Source of the DNA: Streptomyces albicerus
GTDB lineage: Bacteria > Actinomycetota > Actinomycetes > Streptomycetales > Streptomycetaceae
Direction of reading: 5' to 3'
Length of the DNA: 64,000 bases
NCBI RefSeq assembly: GCF_008905045.1
Contig: NZ_VWMY01000038.1
Location: forward strand, 43,314-107,313
Each line of letters begins with the position of its first letter. Positions within the stretch are counted from its first letter, which is position 1. The notes beneath the pieces were generated by a model, which ran no database searches, was not told the DNA's origin, and saw nothing but the letters and a program-made list of their open reading frames with translations. A program made the translations under genes and the position numbers. Of the stretch, positions 42,730-50,441 are shown piece by piece.

Positions 42730-43950
42730 TCAGCCGCCGAGCGCCTCCCGCACGAAACCCTTGAGTTCGTGGAAGGACAGCATCCCCGCAGGCCGCAGCT
42801 GCGCCATGAACTGCACGGTCAGATCGTTGCGCGGGTCGACCCAGAACGTCGAACCGGCCGCTCCGGTCCAGCCGTACGACCCCTCGCTCTCCGGTGACTC
42901 CGTGCGGTCCGCGTCCACCACGACCGAGACGCCGAGGCCGAAGCCGAGGCCCGCGTTGCCGGGCTGCCCGTGGATGGGCTTACTGCCGAAGGTGTGAAGG
43001 TCGCCCGGGATGTGGTTGGCGGTCATCGTGTCCACCGTCTCGGCGGACAGCAGGCGGACGCCGTCGAGTTCGCCGCGTCGGCGGAGGAACTCCATGAAGC
43101 GGTGGTAGTCGCGGGCGGTTGCCACCAGCCCGCCGGTGCAGGCCGGCAGTCGTGGGCGTTCGTGCACGGGCGGGCCCGGGATCGGCGCGATCCCGCCGTC
43201 CTGGTCCTCCTGGTACAGCACGGCCAGCCGGTCCGCCCGCTCCCCGGGGACCCAGAAGCCGGTGTCCGTCATCCCGAGCGGCCCGAAGACCCGCTCGGCG
43301 AGGAACGCGTCGATCGGCCGGCCCGTCACCACCTCGATGAGACGTCCGATGACGTTGGTGGCCACCGAGTAGTTCCACTCGGTCCCCGGCTCGAACTGCA
43401 GCGGCAGACCCGCGTACACCTCGCAGGCCTCGGCCAGGTCCGCGTCCTTCGGCGTCGTGATCTCGATCCCGGCGGCCCGGTAGAGGGCGTCCACCGGGTG
43501 GGTGCGGTAGGCGCCCATCGTCAGGCCCGCGGTATGGGTCAGGAGATGCCGGATCAGGATGGGGCCCTCGGCCGGGCGGGTCCTGACGTCGGCGCCGGTC
43601 CCGCTCACGTAGACCTGCGGGTCGGCGAAGGCCGGAAGATGGCGGGCGACGGGGTCGTCGAGGTCGAGCAGGCCCTGCTCGTGGAGCATCAGCGCGGCGA
43701 CGGACGCCACCGGCTTGGTCATCGAGTAGAGCCGCCACACGGTGTCCGCCGTGACCGGGACCCCGGCCTCCCGGTCGCGGAGCCCGTACGACGTGAGATG
43801 CGCGACACGTCCGTGACGGGCCACGGAAACCAGGTACCCGGGGAGCTGACCGACCTCCACACGGCGGGCGAAGAACCGGTCGAGCCGGTCCAGGGCCACC
43901 GGATCCAGGCCGACCTCGACCGGATCCACTTCTTGCCGCAACTGATCCAT
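42730..43950 (-). CDS. Serine beta-lactamase/class C-like hydrolase (esterase EstB type)
   Basis: A 406-residue protein of the beta-lactamase (PF00144) superfamily. The nucleophile motif is SMTK (SxxK) near residue 72, with the family's YSVATNVIG (YxN-like) motif and a glycine-rich WTGAAGSTFWVDP near the C-terminus in place of KTG. No signal peptide is seen, so it is probably a cytoplasmic esterase or peptidase-like enzyme, not a classical beta-lactamase. The start is set by GATCGGAGGCAGGCC just before the ATG. Confidence 0.88.
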   Translation of the reverse strand: MDQLRQEVDPVEVGLDPVALDRLDRFFARRVEVGQLPGYLVSVARHGRVAHLTSYGLRDREAGVPVTADTVWRLYSMTKPVASVAALMLHEQGLLDLDDPVARHLPAFADPQVYVSGTGADVRTRPAEGPILIRHLLTHTAGLTMGAYRTHPVDALYRAAGIEITTPKDADLAEACEVYAGLPLQFEPGTEWNYSVATNVIGRLIEVVTGRPIDAFLAERVFGPLGMTDTGFWVPGERADRLAVLYQEDQDGGIAPIPGPPVHERPRLPACTGGLVATARDYHRFMEFLRRRGELDGVRLLSAETVDTMTANHIPGDLHTFGSKPIHGQPGNAGLGFGLGVSVVVDADRTESPESEGSYGWTGAAGSTFWVDPRNDLTVQFMAQLRPAGMLSFHELKGFVREALGG

Positions 43951-44384
43951 GGCCTGCCTCCGATCGACGGTCGGACGAGGAGCGAAGGAGGTGTCCTCCG
44001 AATGAAATTTATGGCCACGGCAGCACATGTGCGACGACCCGTGGTCCGGCGCGCTCAGGCGCCGCCGGCCCCGGGGCACCTGACGGGCGCGCGAAGCGTT
44101 CGATGGACGAAGGTGTGCGCCAGTGCGCTGAACTGCGGCTCGACCCCGGATCCGTAATCCCGGGACGTACGTCATAGGAGGCGGAATGACTGCCCTATGC
44201 ACGGAGGATCGGCCGAGGCGGACGCGATCACGGTCCGTACTGCTCCGATGACTACGCTGCGTGAAGCAACCATTCGCCTGTTCGATTCGTATATCTCCGT
44301 GGAAGCCCAGCAGACCCGCCAGGCGCCGTGATGCCGGAGCGTCACGATCCGCTTGACCGGGTTCGCACCGAGCAAGGAGAACCG
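43951..44384. other. 434-bp divergent intergenic region
   Basis: Lies between the minus-strand hydrolase and the plus-strand RiPP precursor. The right part (about 44190-44330) is less GC-rich, with AT-rich stretches (GATTCGTATATCTCC) that could be the RiPP promoter. No other gene, palindrome or RNA was recognised. Confidence 0.5.
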
Positions 44385-44576
44385 ATGCGACCGTTCGCGC
44401 TCAACTATGCCCGTCCGGCCCAGCAGTTGGAGGTCAGCGTTCCGTATGCCTATGACTCCAGACTGCAGTTGAACGTGCTCCCGGACGGGCGGCTTGCCGC
44501 TCATGACTACGCCGTGTTGCGGGAGTTGGGAGCCACCACGTCCACCGCCGGCTCGAAGACCCACTTCGACGACTGA
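44385..44576 (+). CDS. ATP-grasp-modified RiPP precursor (graspetide, TgmA-like)
   Basis: A 63-residue peptide. The leader begins MRPFALNYARP, the hallmark of the GRASP-targeted family, with the PYAYDSRLQLNVLPDG region before the core. The C-terminal core is T/S-rich and ends in two aspartates (ATTSTAGSKTHFDD); threonine/serine/lysine side chains and C-terminal acids are the expected partners for omega-ester or amide macrocycles. AGCAAGGAGAACCG sits at ribosome-site distance, which decides for this ATG over the one at 44331. The ATP-grasp ligase gene starts 16 bp after the stop. Confidence 0.85.
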   Translation: MRPFALNYARPAQQLEVSVPYAYDSRLQLNVLPDGRLAAHDYAVLRELGATTSTAGSKTHFDD

Positions 44577-44592
44577 AGCCGGACCCGCAACG

Positions 44593-45582
44593 ATGACGGT
44601 TCTGATCCTGACGTGCGAACAGGATGTGACCGCGGACATGGTGGTGGCGGAACTCGACGGGAGTGGCGTCCCGGTCGTCCGGCTCGACCCCGCGGACCTG
44701 CCGGGCCCGGTGGCCCTGTCGGGCGAGTACGTGCACGGCGCCTTCCGCGGGCACCTGTCCGCCGGCGGCCGGCTGGTGAGCATGAGCGGGCTGCGGTCCG
44801 TCTGGGTCCGCAGGCCCGGTGTGCCCGCGTCCCGTGTCGCCGAGCCCTCCGACTGGCTGACCGAGGAGTCCGCACAGGCGCTCTACGGCATGCTGCGCTC
44901 CACCGGCGCGCGCTGGATGAACCACCCCGACGCGGCCCGCCGGGCCCGCCACAAGCCCTGGCAGCTCCACCTCGCCCAGCGCAGCAGACTTCCCGTACCC
45001 GCCACGCTGATCACCACGTTCCCGCAGGCGGCCCGTGACTTCGCGGACCGCTTCCCGGACCTGGTGGTCAAGCCCGTCTCGGGCGCGCACCCGCAGGAAC
45101 CGCCCAGGGCGGTGCCCACCAGCCGGGTCGCGCCCGACGCGGACTTCGCTGCCGTCGCCTTCGGCCCGACCCTGCTCCAACGGCGGGTCGCCAAGCAGGC
45201 CGACATCAGGCTGACCTGTGTCGGCGACCGGATCCACGCCGCCCGCAAGGCGGTCGCCCCGGGCGCCGACCCCGACGAGGTGGACGTACGGTTCGCCACC
45301 TCCGACGCTCCCTGGCGCCCGGTCGAGGCACCGCCGCTTATCGCCGCCGGGGTGCACACCTACCTCCGGGAGGCCGGACTGGCTTACGGCGCCTTCGACT
45401 TCGCCGAGGACGCCGACGGGATGTGGTGGTTCCTCGAGTGCAACCAGTCCGGCCAGTTCGGATTCATACAGATCGAATCGGGCCAGCCCATCGCGCACAC
45501 CGTCGCCGACTGGCTGGCCGCCCCCGGCCCGACCACCACACCGCCCAACGGCGGCAGGGCGTGGGCGATCGAGGGCCACTGA
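44593..45582 (+). CDS. ATP-grasp RiPP macrocyclase (graspetide ligase, TgmB/MvdD-like)
   Basis: A 329-residue ATP-grasp enzyme: N-terminal pre-ATP domain (VLILTCEQDVTADMVVAEL), the leader-binding region near WVRRPG, then ATP-grasp landmarks DLVVKPVSG, the QRRVAKQADIRLTCVGDRIHA strand set, and the metal-binding ECNQSGQFGF. WVRRPG and KxDIRL are typical of MvdC/MvdD/TgmB ligases, which phosphorylate Asp/Glu side chains of the precursor and close ester or amide rings. It is in an operon with the precursor. The methyltransferase (PIMT) found in many related clusters is not adjacent. Confidence 0.9.
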   Translation: MTVLILTCEQDVTADMVVAELDGSGVPVVRLDPADLPGPVALSGEYVHGAFRGHLSAGGRLVSMSGLRSVWVRRPGVPASRVAEPSDWLTEESAQALYGMLRSTGARWMNHPDAARRARHKPWQLHLAQRSRLPVPATLITTFPQAARDFADRFPDLVVKPVSGAHPQEPPRAVPTSRVAPDADFAAVAFGPTLLQRRVAKQADIRLTCVGDRIHAARKAVAPGADPDEVDVRFATSDAPWRPVEAPPLIAAGVHTYLREAGLAYGAFDFAEDADGMWWFLECNQSGQFGFIQIESGQPIAHTVADWLAAPGPTTTPPNGGRAWAIEGH

Positions 45583-45587
45583 CAAAC

Positions 45588-45690
45588 GCCCCGCGCCCCT
45601 GACGGGGCGCGGGGCTGTGACACATGCGGCTCCGCCGTGTGGGCGCGCCCCGTCAGGGGCGCGGGGAACTGCGCGACCAGCCCCCACCGG
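45588..45690. repeat. Streptomyces intergenic hairpin repeat, copy 2 (double)
   Basis: Two hairpins in a row: CGCCCCGCGCCCCTGACGGG/GCGCGGGGC and, about 40 bp later, CGCCCCGTCAGGGGCG followed by GGGGAACTGCGCGACC. They lie between the convergent graspetide ligase and PAP2 genes and could terminate transcription from both sides. Confidence 0.8.
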
Positions 45691-45734
45691 CCCGCACCCG
45701 AACGATGCTTCCAGCGGAGCGCCACGCGAAGCGT

Positions 45735-47654
45735 CTACGTGAGGCGTACCGACAGCCCACGAGCCGTGAAGACCGGCTCGGCGCGGAAGCCGTCCACCGT
45801 GATGCTGCCGAACCGCCCCTGCAACGCCCGGGTCTCGATCACCGGAACCACGGTGCCCCGCCTCGGGCGGTAGGAACCGTCGAGCCGTATTGCGAGCGCG
45901 CTGCCCCGGTCGAGCCGCACACGACGGCTCACCGTCAGAGCCGGCACGCGGTCGCCGGCGAGCGTCACATCGAGGCTCGTGCCGGACGCCTGGGCGTACA
46001 CCCCCCGCACCCGCAGCGGCGCAGCCACCCGCAGGACACCGCCTTCGACCCGTACGTCACCGCAGCCCAGCGCCTCCTCCGAACCGGTCGCGAGGACGCC
46101 CTCCTCCAGCGTGGTGCCGCCGCTGTAGTCGTTCCCGCCCGTGAGGGCCAACGTGCCGCTGCCGCTCTTGACGAGCGCGCCCCGGCCGCCGATGTCGTTG
46201 CGCCAGGTGTCGGCGGCGCCGAAGCCTCCGGCGGCGGCATCCAGCGTGACGTGCACGTCCCTGTCGAAGGCCCCGTAGCCGTCGGCGGCGGCGAAGAGGT
46301 TCAGCCGCCCCCACTGCTCGAAGCCGTCCAGCAGGACGTATCCGGCGGGCAGCGCGGTCGTGCGCAGCACCTCGCGACGCTGGGCCGCGGAGAGGTAGGG
46401 CAGACGCGTCTCCAGGAGCACCTCGGCACCCTTGGGCACGGTCATCCGGTTGTGCGCGTGCCGCTTGGGCAGGACGTACGTCAACCGGGGCTTGACTGCT
46501 GCCCAGTTGGCGTCCCGGTCCACGTACGGGTCGGTGTCCCGGCCCGCCGAGTGGGCGTAGGCGTACAGGGTGTCGGCGGTCGTGCCGGTCCGCTCCTGGA
46601 AGTAGGCGGAGGCCTGCGCGCGGGCGGTCGCCTTGAGGCCGGCGTTCTTCGGGTCGGCGAGCGCGGCCGCGGCGAGGGCCGTGGAGAGGACCCGGGCACC
46701 GACCACGTCGACGGTGGAGTGCATGCCCGCCACGATGCGGGTGTGGGAGAGCTCGGAGGCGCGGGCCACCAGCTCCTGGAACCGCTCCGGAATCGCGTAC
46801 GCCATGGCCAGCGCCGCCAGATAGAAGGCGTTCGTGTGCCCGCTGGTGAAGCCTCCGTCGTCGGCCGGGTCGGTGCTCCGCTGCCGCAGCAGCTGCGGGA
46901 CGACCACGACGTCGGACTCGTAGACGGGGAAGCCCAGTTCGTCGGTCCTGCCCGTGTCGACGACCTCGCTGTCCTCGTTCATGCGCCATGGGCGGGGGTA
47001 CTGGTAGCTCAGCTTGGAGGGGTTGCTCGACGCGAACGGGCCGCGCACCGTGTCGACCAGTTCGGCGACCTTGCCGAGGTCCGAGTCGTGGGAGCCGGCG
47101 CCCAGTGCGGAGCCCGCAGGCGCGTCGGCCGGGAGCGTGTCGCTGATCCGGCCCGGCGGAATGCCGTCCGGCGCCGAGGTGATGCCGGTGACGGCCTTCG
47201 CCCCGCTCTTGTAGAGGTCGGCGAGCGGACCGAGGCCCGCGATCACCGCGTAGCTCTGGTGCTGGCGGTCCTGGATGAAGGCGGTCCGGGCCTCGGCCTC
47301 CGTGCGGCGTCGGGTGACGTGCGCGCAGTACCGCATGTTGGCGCGCAGGACCTCGGGCATGAGCGGGGTGCCGGAGTCCCAGGCCGCGCCCGTCTTCCAG
47401 ATGCGCGCGAAGCCGTCGAGGATGTGCACGGCCGCGTTGGTCTCGGACGTGAGGTTGGCGACGACGTTGGTGGTGTACGAGTCCACGAAGGCGACGGACG
47501 CGTTCGTGGCGGCCGAGGCTGCCGTGGCCGCCGGCCAGGCCACGACCGCAGGGGCCGCGACCAGCCCGGCCGAGACGCCCACGGAACTCCGCAGGAACAT
47601 ACGCCGGTCGATACCGGCTCTGCCACGAGGGGGACGGGGATGCGCACCGGCCAT
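45735..47654 (-). CDS. Tat-exported PAP2/vanadium-haloperoxidase-fold enzyme with beta-strand repeat tail
   Basis: A 639-residue protein. A Tat signal (RRMFLRSS, residues 17-24, then a hydrophobic stretch and ATAASA cleavage region) directs export. The acid-phosphatase/haloperoxidase core shows PRPWRMN, GFTSGHTNAFY and SHTRIVAGMHSTVD, matching the three phosphate/vanadate motifs. The C-terminal third has LVKSGSGTLALTGGNDYSGGTT, an autotransporter-associated beta-strand repeat that normally forms a beta-helix. Whether it is a phosphatase or a haloperoxidase cannot be told. AAGGAGAGG precedes the ATG. Confidence 0.85.
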   Translation of the reverse strand: MAGAHPRPPRGRAGIDRRMFLRSSVGVSAGLVAAPAVVAWPAATAASAATNASVAFVDSYTTNVVANLTSETNAAVHILDGFARIWKTGAAWDSGTPLMPEVLRANMRYCAHVTRRRTEAEARTAFIQDRQHQSYAVIAGLGPLADLYKSGAKAVTGITSAPDGIPPGRISDTLPADAPAGSALGAGSHDSDLGKVAELVDTVRGPFASSNPSKLSYQYPRPWRMNEDSEVVDTGRTDELGFPVYESDVVVVPQLLRQRSTDPADDGGFTSGHTNAFYLAALAMAYAIPERFQELVARASELSHTRIVAGMHSTVDVVGARVLSTALAAAALADPKNAGLKATARAQASAYFQERTGTTADTLYAYAHSAGRDTDPYVDRDANWAAVKPRLTYVLPKRHAHNRMTVPKGAEVLLETRLPYLSAAQRREVLRTTALPAGYVLLDGFEQWGRLNLFAAADGYGAFDRDVHVTLDAAAGGFGAADTWRNDIGGRGALVKSGSGTLALTGGNDYSGGTTLEEGVLATGSEEALGCGDVRVEGGVLRVAAPLRVRGVYAQASGTSLDVTLAGDRVPALTVSRRVRLDRGSALAIRLDGSYRPRRGTVVPVIETRALQGRFGSITVDGFRAEPVFTARGLSVRLT

Positions 47655-47832
47655 GGGAGGTGCCTCTCCTTCTGGAGTTGTGAGAGTGATGACGGAGGAA
47701 TGAGTTCGAAAATGGTGGAACTCGAACGGATCACGTGAGCTGAACCCGGACTTCTGAACGGGAGTTGAACTCGTGGGCTCATCCCGGAGTGGCGAACTCA
47801 ACGGTCTTGGGAACAGATCGGCCGGGGCCGCC

Positions 47833-48750
47833 TCACAGCAGCGACCGGGCCAGCGCCACGGCCCCCTCCACCGGCGGCGCGCGCAGCGGCCGCGGCCGTG
47901 CCGACGGCAGCGCCTCCGCCAGCGCGGCGGTGAACGCCTCGTACAGCAGCGGCTGGACGAGCACAGTGCTGCCGGCCACCACGACGTCGTCCACCGGGAC
48001 CCCGCGCGCGGCGAGCCGTACGACCAGCGACGCCAGCGCGCGGCCGCCCTCGGCGATCACCCGACGGGCGAGCGGCGAACCGTCCTCGGCCGCCGCGAAC
48101 ACACTGGGCGCGTGCCGCCCCCACTCGGCGGAGACATCGGTCGCGCTCTCCAACGCCGCGCCCAGGGACGGCACTTCGGGCACCCCGAAAGCGGTCGTCA
48201 GCCGGTCCGCGAGGGCGTCCGGCGGATCGCCGCGGTCGTGCGCCGCCCAGACGGCCCGCGCGGCCTCGCGTACGAGACCGGCCGAGCCGCCCTCGTCGCC
48301 GAGGACCGCGCCCCAGCCGCCGACCTGGACCGCGCCGCCGTCGGGCAGCCGTCCCACCGCGACCGAACCGGTGCCGGCCACGAGACCGACGCCCTTGTCC
48401 AGACCGGCCGCGGGTACGAGGAGTTCGGCGTCGCCCACGACGAGGCAGGGGACACCGAGGAGAGAGTGGAGTGCGGAGCGGATCTCCTCGCACTGGCGAG
48501 GCGTCTCGCACGCGTGCCCGCCGACGGCCACCGCGGCCGGGCGCGCGTCCCGTGGCATGGCGTCCTCGATCAGCGCGGCCAGCCACGCGGCGGCGGGCCC
48601 GGGATCGTGCGGCCTCCAGCCACTGCTCGTACGCACATGATCGGCGAGAGCACTCTGCCCGGAGCCGGAGTTCTCCCCGGCGTCCGCGCGGAGGTGCGTC
48701 TTTGTGCCGCCCACGTCGATGCCGACGGCGATGGGCGTGGAGTCCTGCAC
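47833..48750 (-). CDS. BadF/BadG-type ATPase, N-acetylglucosamine-kinase-like
   Basis: A 305-residue ASKHA-fold kinase. Phosphate-1 motif GIDVGGTKTHLRA near residue 10, GDAELLVPAA (catalytic Asp), phosphate-2 GTGSVAVG and the glycine-rich GGWGAVLGDEGG are all typical of eukaryotic-type GlcNAc kinases and related amino-sugar kinases. The GTG start follows GAAAGAGGCTCC. The ROK regulator and a CUT1 sugar transporter lie on the other side of a divergent promoter, so it probably phosphorylates the imported sugar. Confidence 0.87.
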   Translation of the reverse strand: MQDSTPIAVGIDVGGTKTHLRADAGENSGSGQSALADHVRTSSGWRPHDPGPAAAWLAALIEDAMPRDARPAAVAVGGHACETPRQCEEIRSALHSLLGVPCLVVGDAELLVPAAGLDKGVGLVAGTGSVAVGRLPDGGAVQVGGWGAVLGDEGGSAGLVREAARAVWAAHDRGDPPDALADRLTTAFGVPEVPSLGAALESATDVSAEWGRHAPSVFAAAEDGSPLARRVIAEGGRALASLVVRLAARGVPVDDVVVAGSTVLVQPLLYEAFTAALAEALPSARPRPLRAPPVEGAVALARSLL

Positions 48751-48818
48751 GGAGCCTCTTTCGTCGTTGCGCGGTACTGCGCGTGCGGAGCGAACGGCGG
48801 GCGAACCGTGGGTATGGA

Positions 48819-48871
48819 CCAAGCGGTCTCGGGGAGGTGGGGGCGTGCCTCACTTCCCCGAGACCGCTTGG
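48819..48871. promoter_or_regulatory. Long near-perfect hairpin in the kinase/ROK divergent region
   Basis: Arms of 21 bp (CCAAGCGGTCTCGGGGAGGTG and its complement, one G-T mismatch) enclose an 11-bp loop. It lies about 70 bp upstream of the kinase start and would fall in its leader RNA if transcription begins further out. It could be a terminator for reads leaving the locus, an RNA attenuator or a large operator. There is no T-run. Confidence 0.7.
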
Positions 48872-48950
48872 CAATCGTGGCTGAGGACAAGTGGTAGGGA
48901 AGCCCCGGGACGGGCTTCGGGGACTGCGGCAGGCGAGTACCGCAGGAGTT

Positions 48951-48970
48951 CGTTAGGAAGTTAACTAACG
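48951..48970. promoter_or_regulatory. Palindrome upstream of the ROK gene, probable ROK operator
   Basis: CGTTAGGAAGTTAACTAACG has perfect 6-bp outer arms (CGTTAG/CTAACG) around an AT-rich centre, unusual in this GC-rich context. It lies 86 bp before the preferred ROK start (or just before the alternative GTG at 48978). ROK repressors commonly bind such sites in their own promoters. Confidence 0.7.
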
Positions 48971-49055
48971 AAGTAGGGTGCGGTCAAGGGGTACGGAAAC
49001 CCGATGCCGTACAACCCTTGCCACCAGACTGCTGCGGCACGACCTGAGGGAGAGC

Positions 49056-50177
49056 ATGAACCTGAGCGAGAGTGCCCGCGCGGTGTTCGCCGTGCTGGCC
49101 GAGGCGGGTACCGCCACCCGCCCCCAGCTGGCGGCCGGTGCGGGCCTGTCCAAGCCGACCGTCTCCTCGGCCGTGGCCGAACTCGAGGCCGCCGAGCTCG
49201 CCGCCTGCTCCGGCACCGCCTCCGGCGCCACCGGTCGTTCCGCCGCCGTCTACGGTCTCGGTCCTGCCGCGGGCGCCGTGCTCGCCGTCGATCTCGGGCC
49301 CACCCACACCCAGGTGCGGGGCTGCGCCCTCGACAGCACCCTGCTCGCCCAGGGCACCGGCTCCCGGGAGGAGGCCGCCGACACCGTGCGCAAGGCCCTC
49401 GACGCGCTGCCGGCCGGCGCCCCGCTGCGCGCCATCGTCGTCGCCGTGGGTGACGTCATCGCACAGGACGAGGGAGGCGCCGGTATGCACCCCGCGACCG
49501 CCAAGGCGGGACCCGCCTTCGACGCCATGGCCGTCGCGCTGCCGCCGGGTGTGCCCGTTCACCTCGAGAACAACGTCAACTGCGCCGCGCTCGCCGAACT
49601 GCACGAGGGCGCCGCCCGCGGCCGCCAGACCTTCGGCTATCTGCGGATCGGTGTGGGCATCGGCCTCGGCATCGTCGTCGGCGGCCAGGTGCTGCGCGGG
49701 GCGAACGGCGCCGCGGGAGAGGTGGCCCGGCTGCCCTACCCGTGGGACGAAGGCCGCGAACCGCGCCAGGAGGCCCTGGAGGAGCACATAGGCTCGCGTT
49801 CCCTCCTGCGCCGTGCGGCCGAGGCCTGGCGGGACGCCGACGGTCCGTGTCCCCGCACCGCCGAGCGGCTCTTCGCCCTCGCCGAGGAGGGTCACGCCAC
49901 CGCATGCGCCGTGGTCGGCCGCCATGCGGCCGACGTGGGCCGGCTCGCCGCCGCCGTGGCCGCCGTACTGGACCCGGGACTGATCGTGCTGGGCGGCGGC
50001 ACCGGCGCGTACCCCCAGCTCCTGCCCGGTGTACGGGCCGAACTGGCCCGGCTGAGCTGGCCCACCGAGGTGGTCAGCAGCACGGTCGGCGACAGCGGCA
50101 CCGTGGCGGGCGCGAGCCGTTTCGCGGTGGACCGTGGAATTCAAACCGTGACCGGTGGTATGCGGGTGAAGCATTGA
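49056..50177 (+). CDS. ROK-family transcriptional regulator
   Basis: A 373-residue protein: winged helix (about 5-65; ARAVFAVLAEAGTATRPQLAAGAGLSKPTVSSAVAEL) and a sugar-kinase-like ROK domain with AVDLGPTHTQVRG, ENNVNCAALAELHEGAA and GVGIGLGIVVGG. The CxCGxxGCxE zinc motif of active ROK kinases is absent (the region reads EGREPRQEALEEHIGS), so it is a regulator without kinase function. GAGGGAGAGC supports the ATG at 49056; GTG 48978 would add 26 residues. It probably controls the kinase and ABC genes flanking it. Confidence 0.88.
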   Translation: MNLSESARAVFAVLAEAGTATRPQLAAGAGLSKPTVSSAVAELEAAELAACSGTASGATGRSAAVYGLGPAAGAVLAVDLGPTHTQVRGCALDSTLLAQGTGSREEAADTVRKALDALPAGAPLRAIVVAVGDVIAQDEGGAGMHPATAKAGPAFDAMAVALPPGVPVHLENNVNCAALAELHEGAARGRQTFGYLRIGVGIGLGIVVGGQVLRGANGAAGEVARLPYPWDEGREPRQEALEEHIGSRSLLRRAAEAWRDADGPCPRTAERLFALAEEGHATACAVVGRHAADVGRLAAAVAAVLDPGLIVLGGGTGAYPQLLPGVRAELARLSWPTEVVSSTVGDSGTVAGASRFAVDRGIQTVTGGMRVKH

Positions 50178-50205
50178 CGGGTCAGCCGTAGGTCTGCCAA
50201 TGTCC

Positions 50206-50220
50206 GGACAAGCGCTTTCC
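50206..50220. promoter_or_regulatory. AAGCGCTT-type operator before the sugar ABC operon
   Basis: GGACAAGCGCTTTCC centred on AAGCGCTT resembles the core of LacI-family operators that control Streptomyces sugar transporters. It lies about 225 bp before the binding-protein gene, in the gap after the ROK gene. No LacI gene is in the window. Confidence 0.55.
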
Positions 50221-50441
50221 ATGGCCGGCGGGACCCGGCTCCGGGTGAGGCGTCCCGCCGTACGTGACGTACGGCAGCCGTGCGAGGGCGCGCTCGTGCG
50301 ACAGCGGCCCGCAGGCCGGGGACCCCCACCTCTCAGTGCGACGCGGCCGGGCGAGGCCGCGCGCCGGAAGGCATACCCCAGGGAAAAGACCCGAGCCGCT
50401 CGACGGCCAGGGGATCCGTCACGCACATCCAGGAGGACCCG

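Noticed and set aside
42730..43950. Beta-lactam resistance gene or VanY-type carboxypeptidase
   Set aside because: There is no export signal and the KTG region reads differently; it fits EstB-like esterases better and lies far from the van cassettes.
45624..47738. 704-codon plus-strand open frame opposite the PAP2 gene
   Set aside because: Antisense shadow; the minus strand has Tat signal, PAP2 motifs and a ribosome site.
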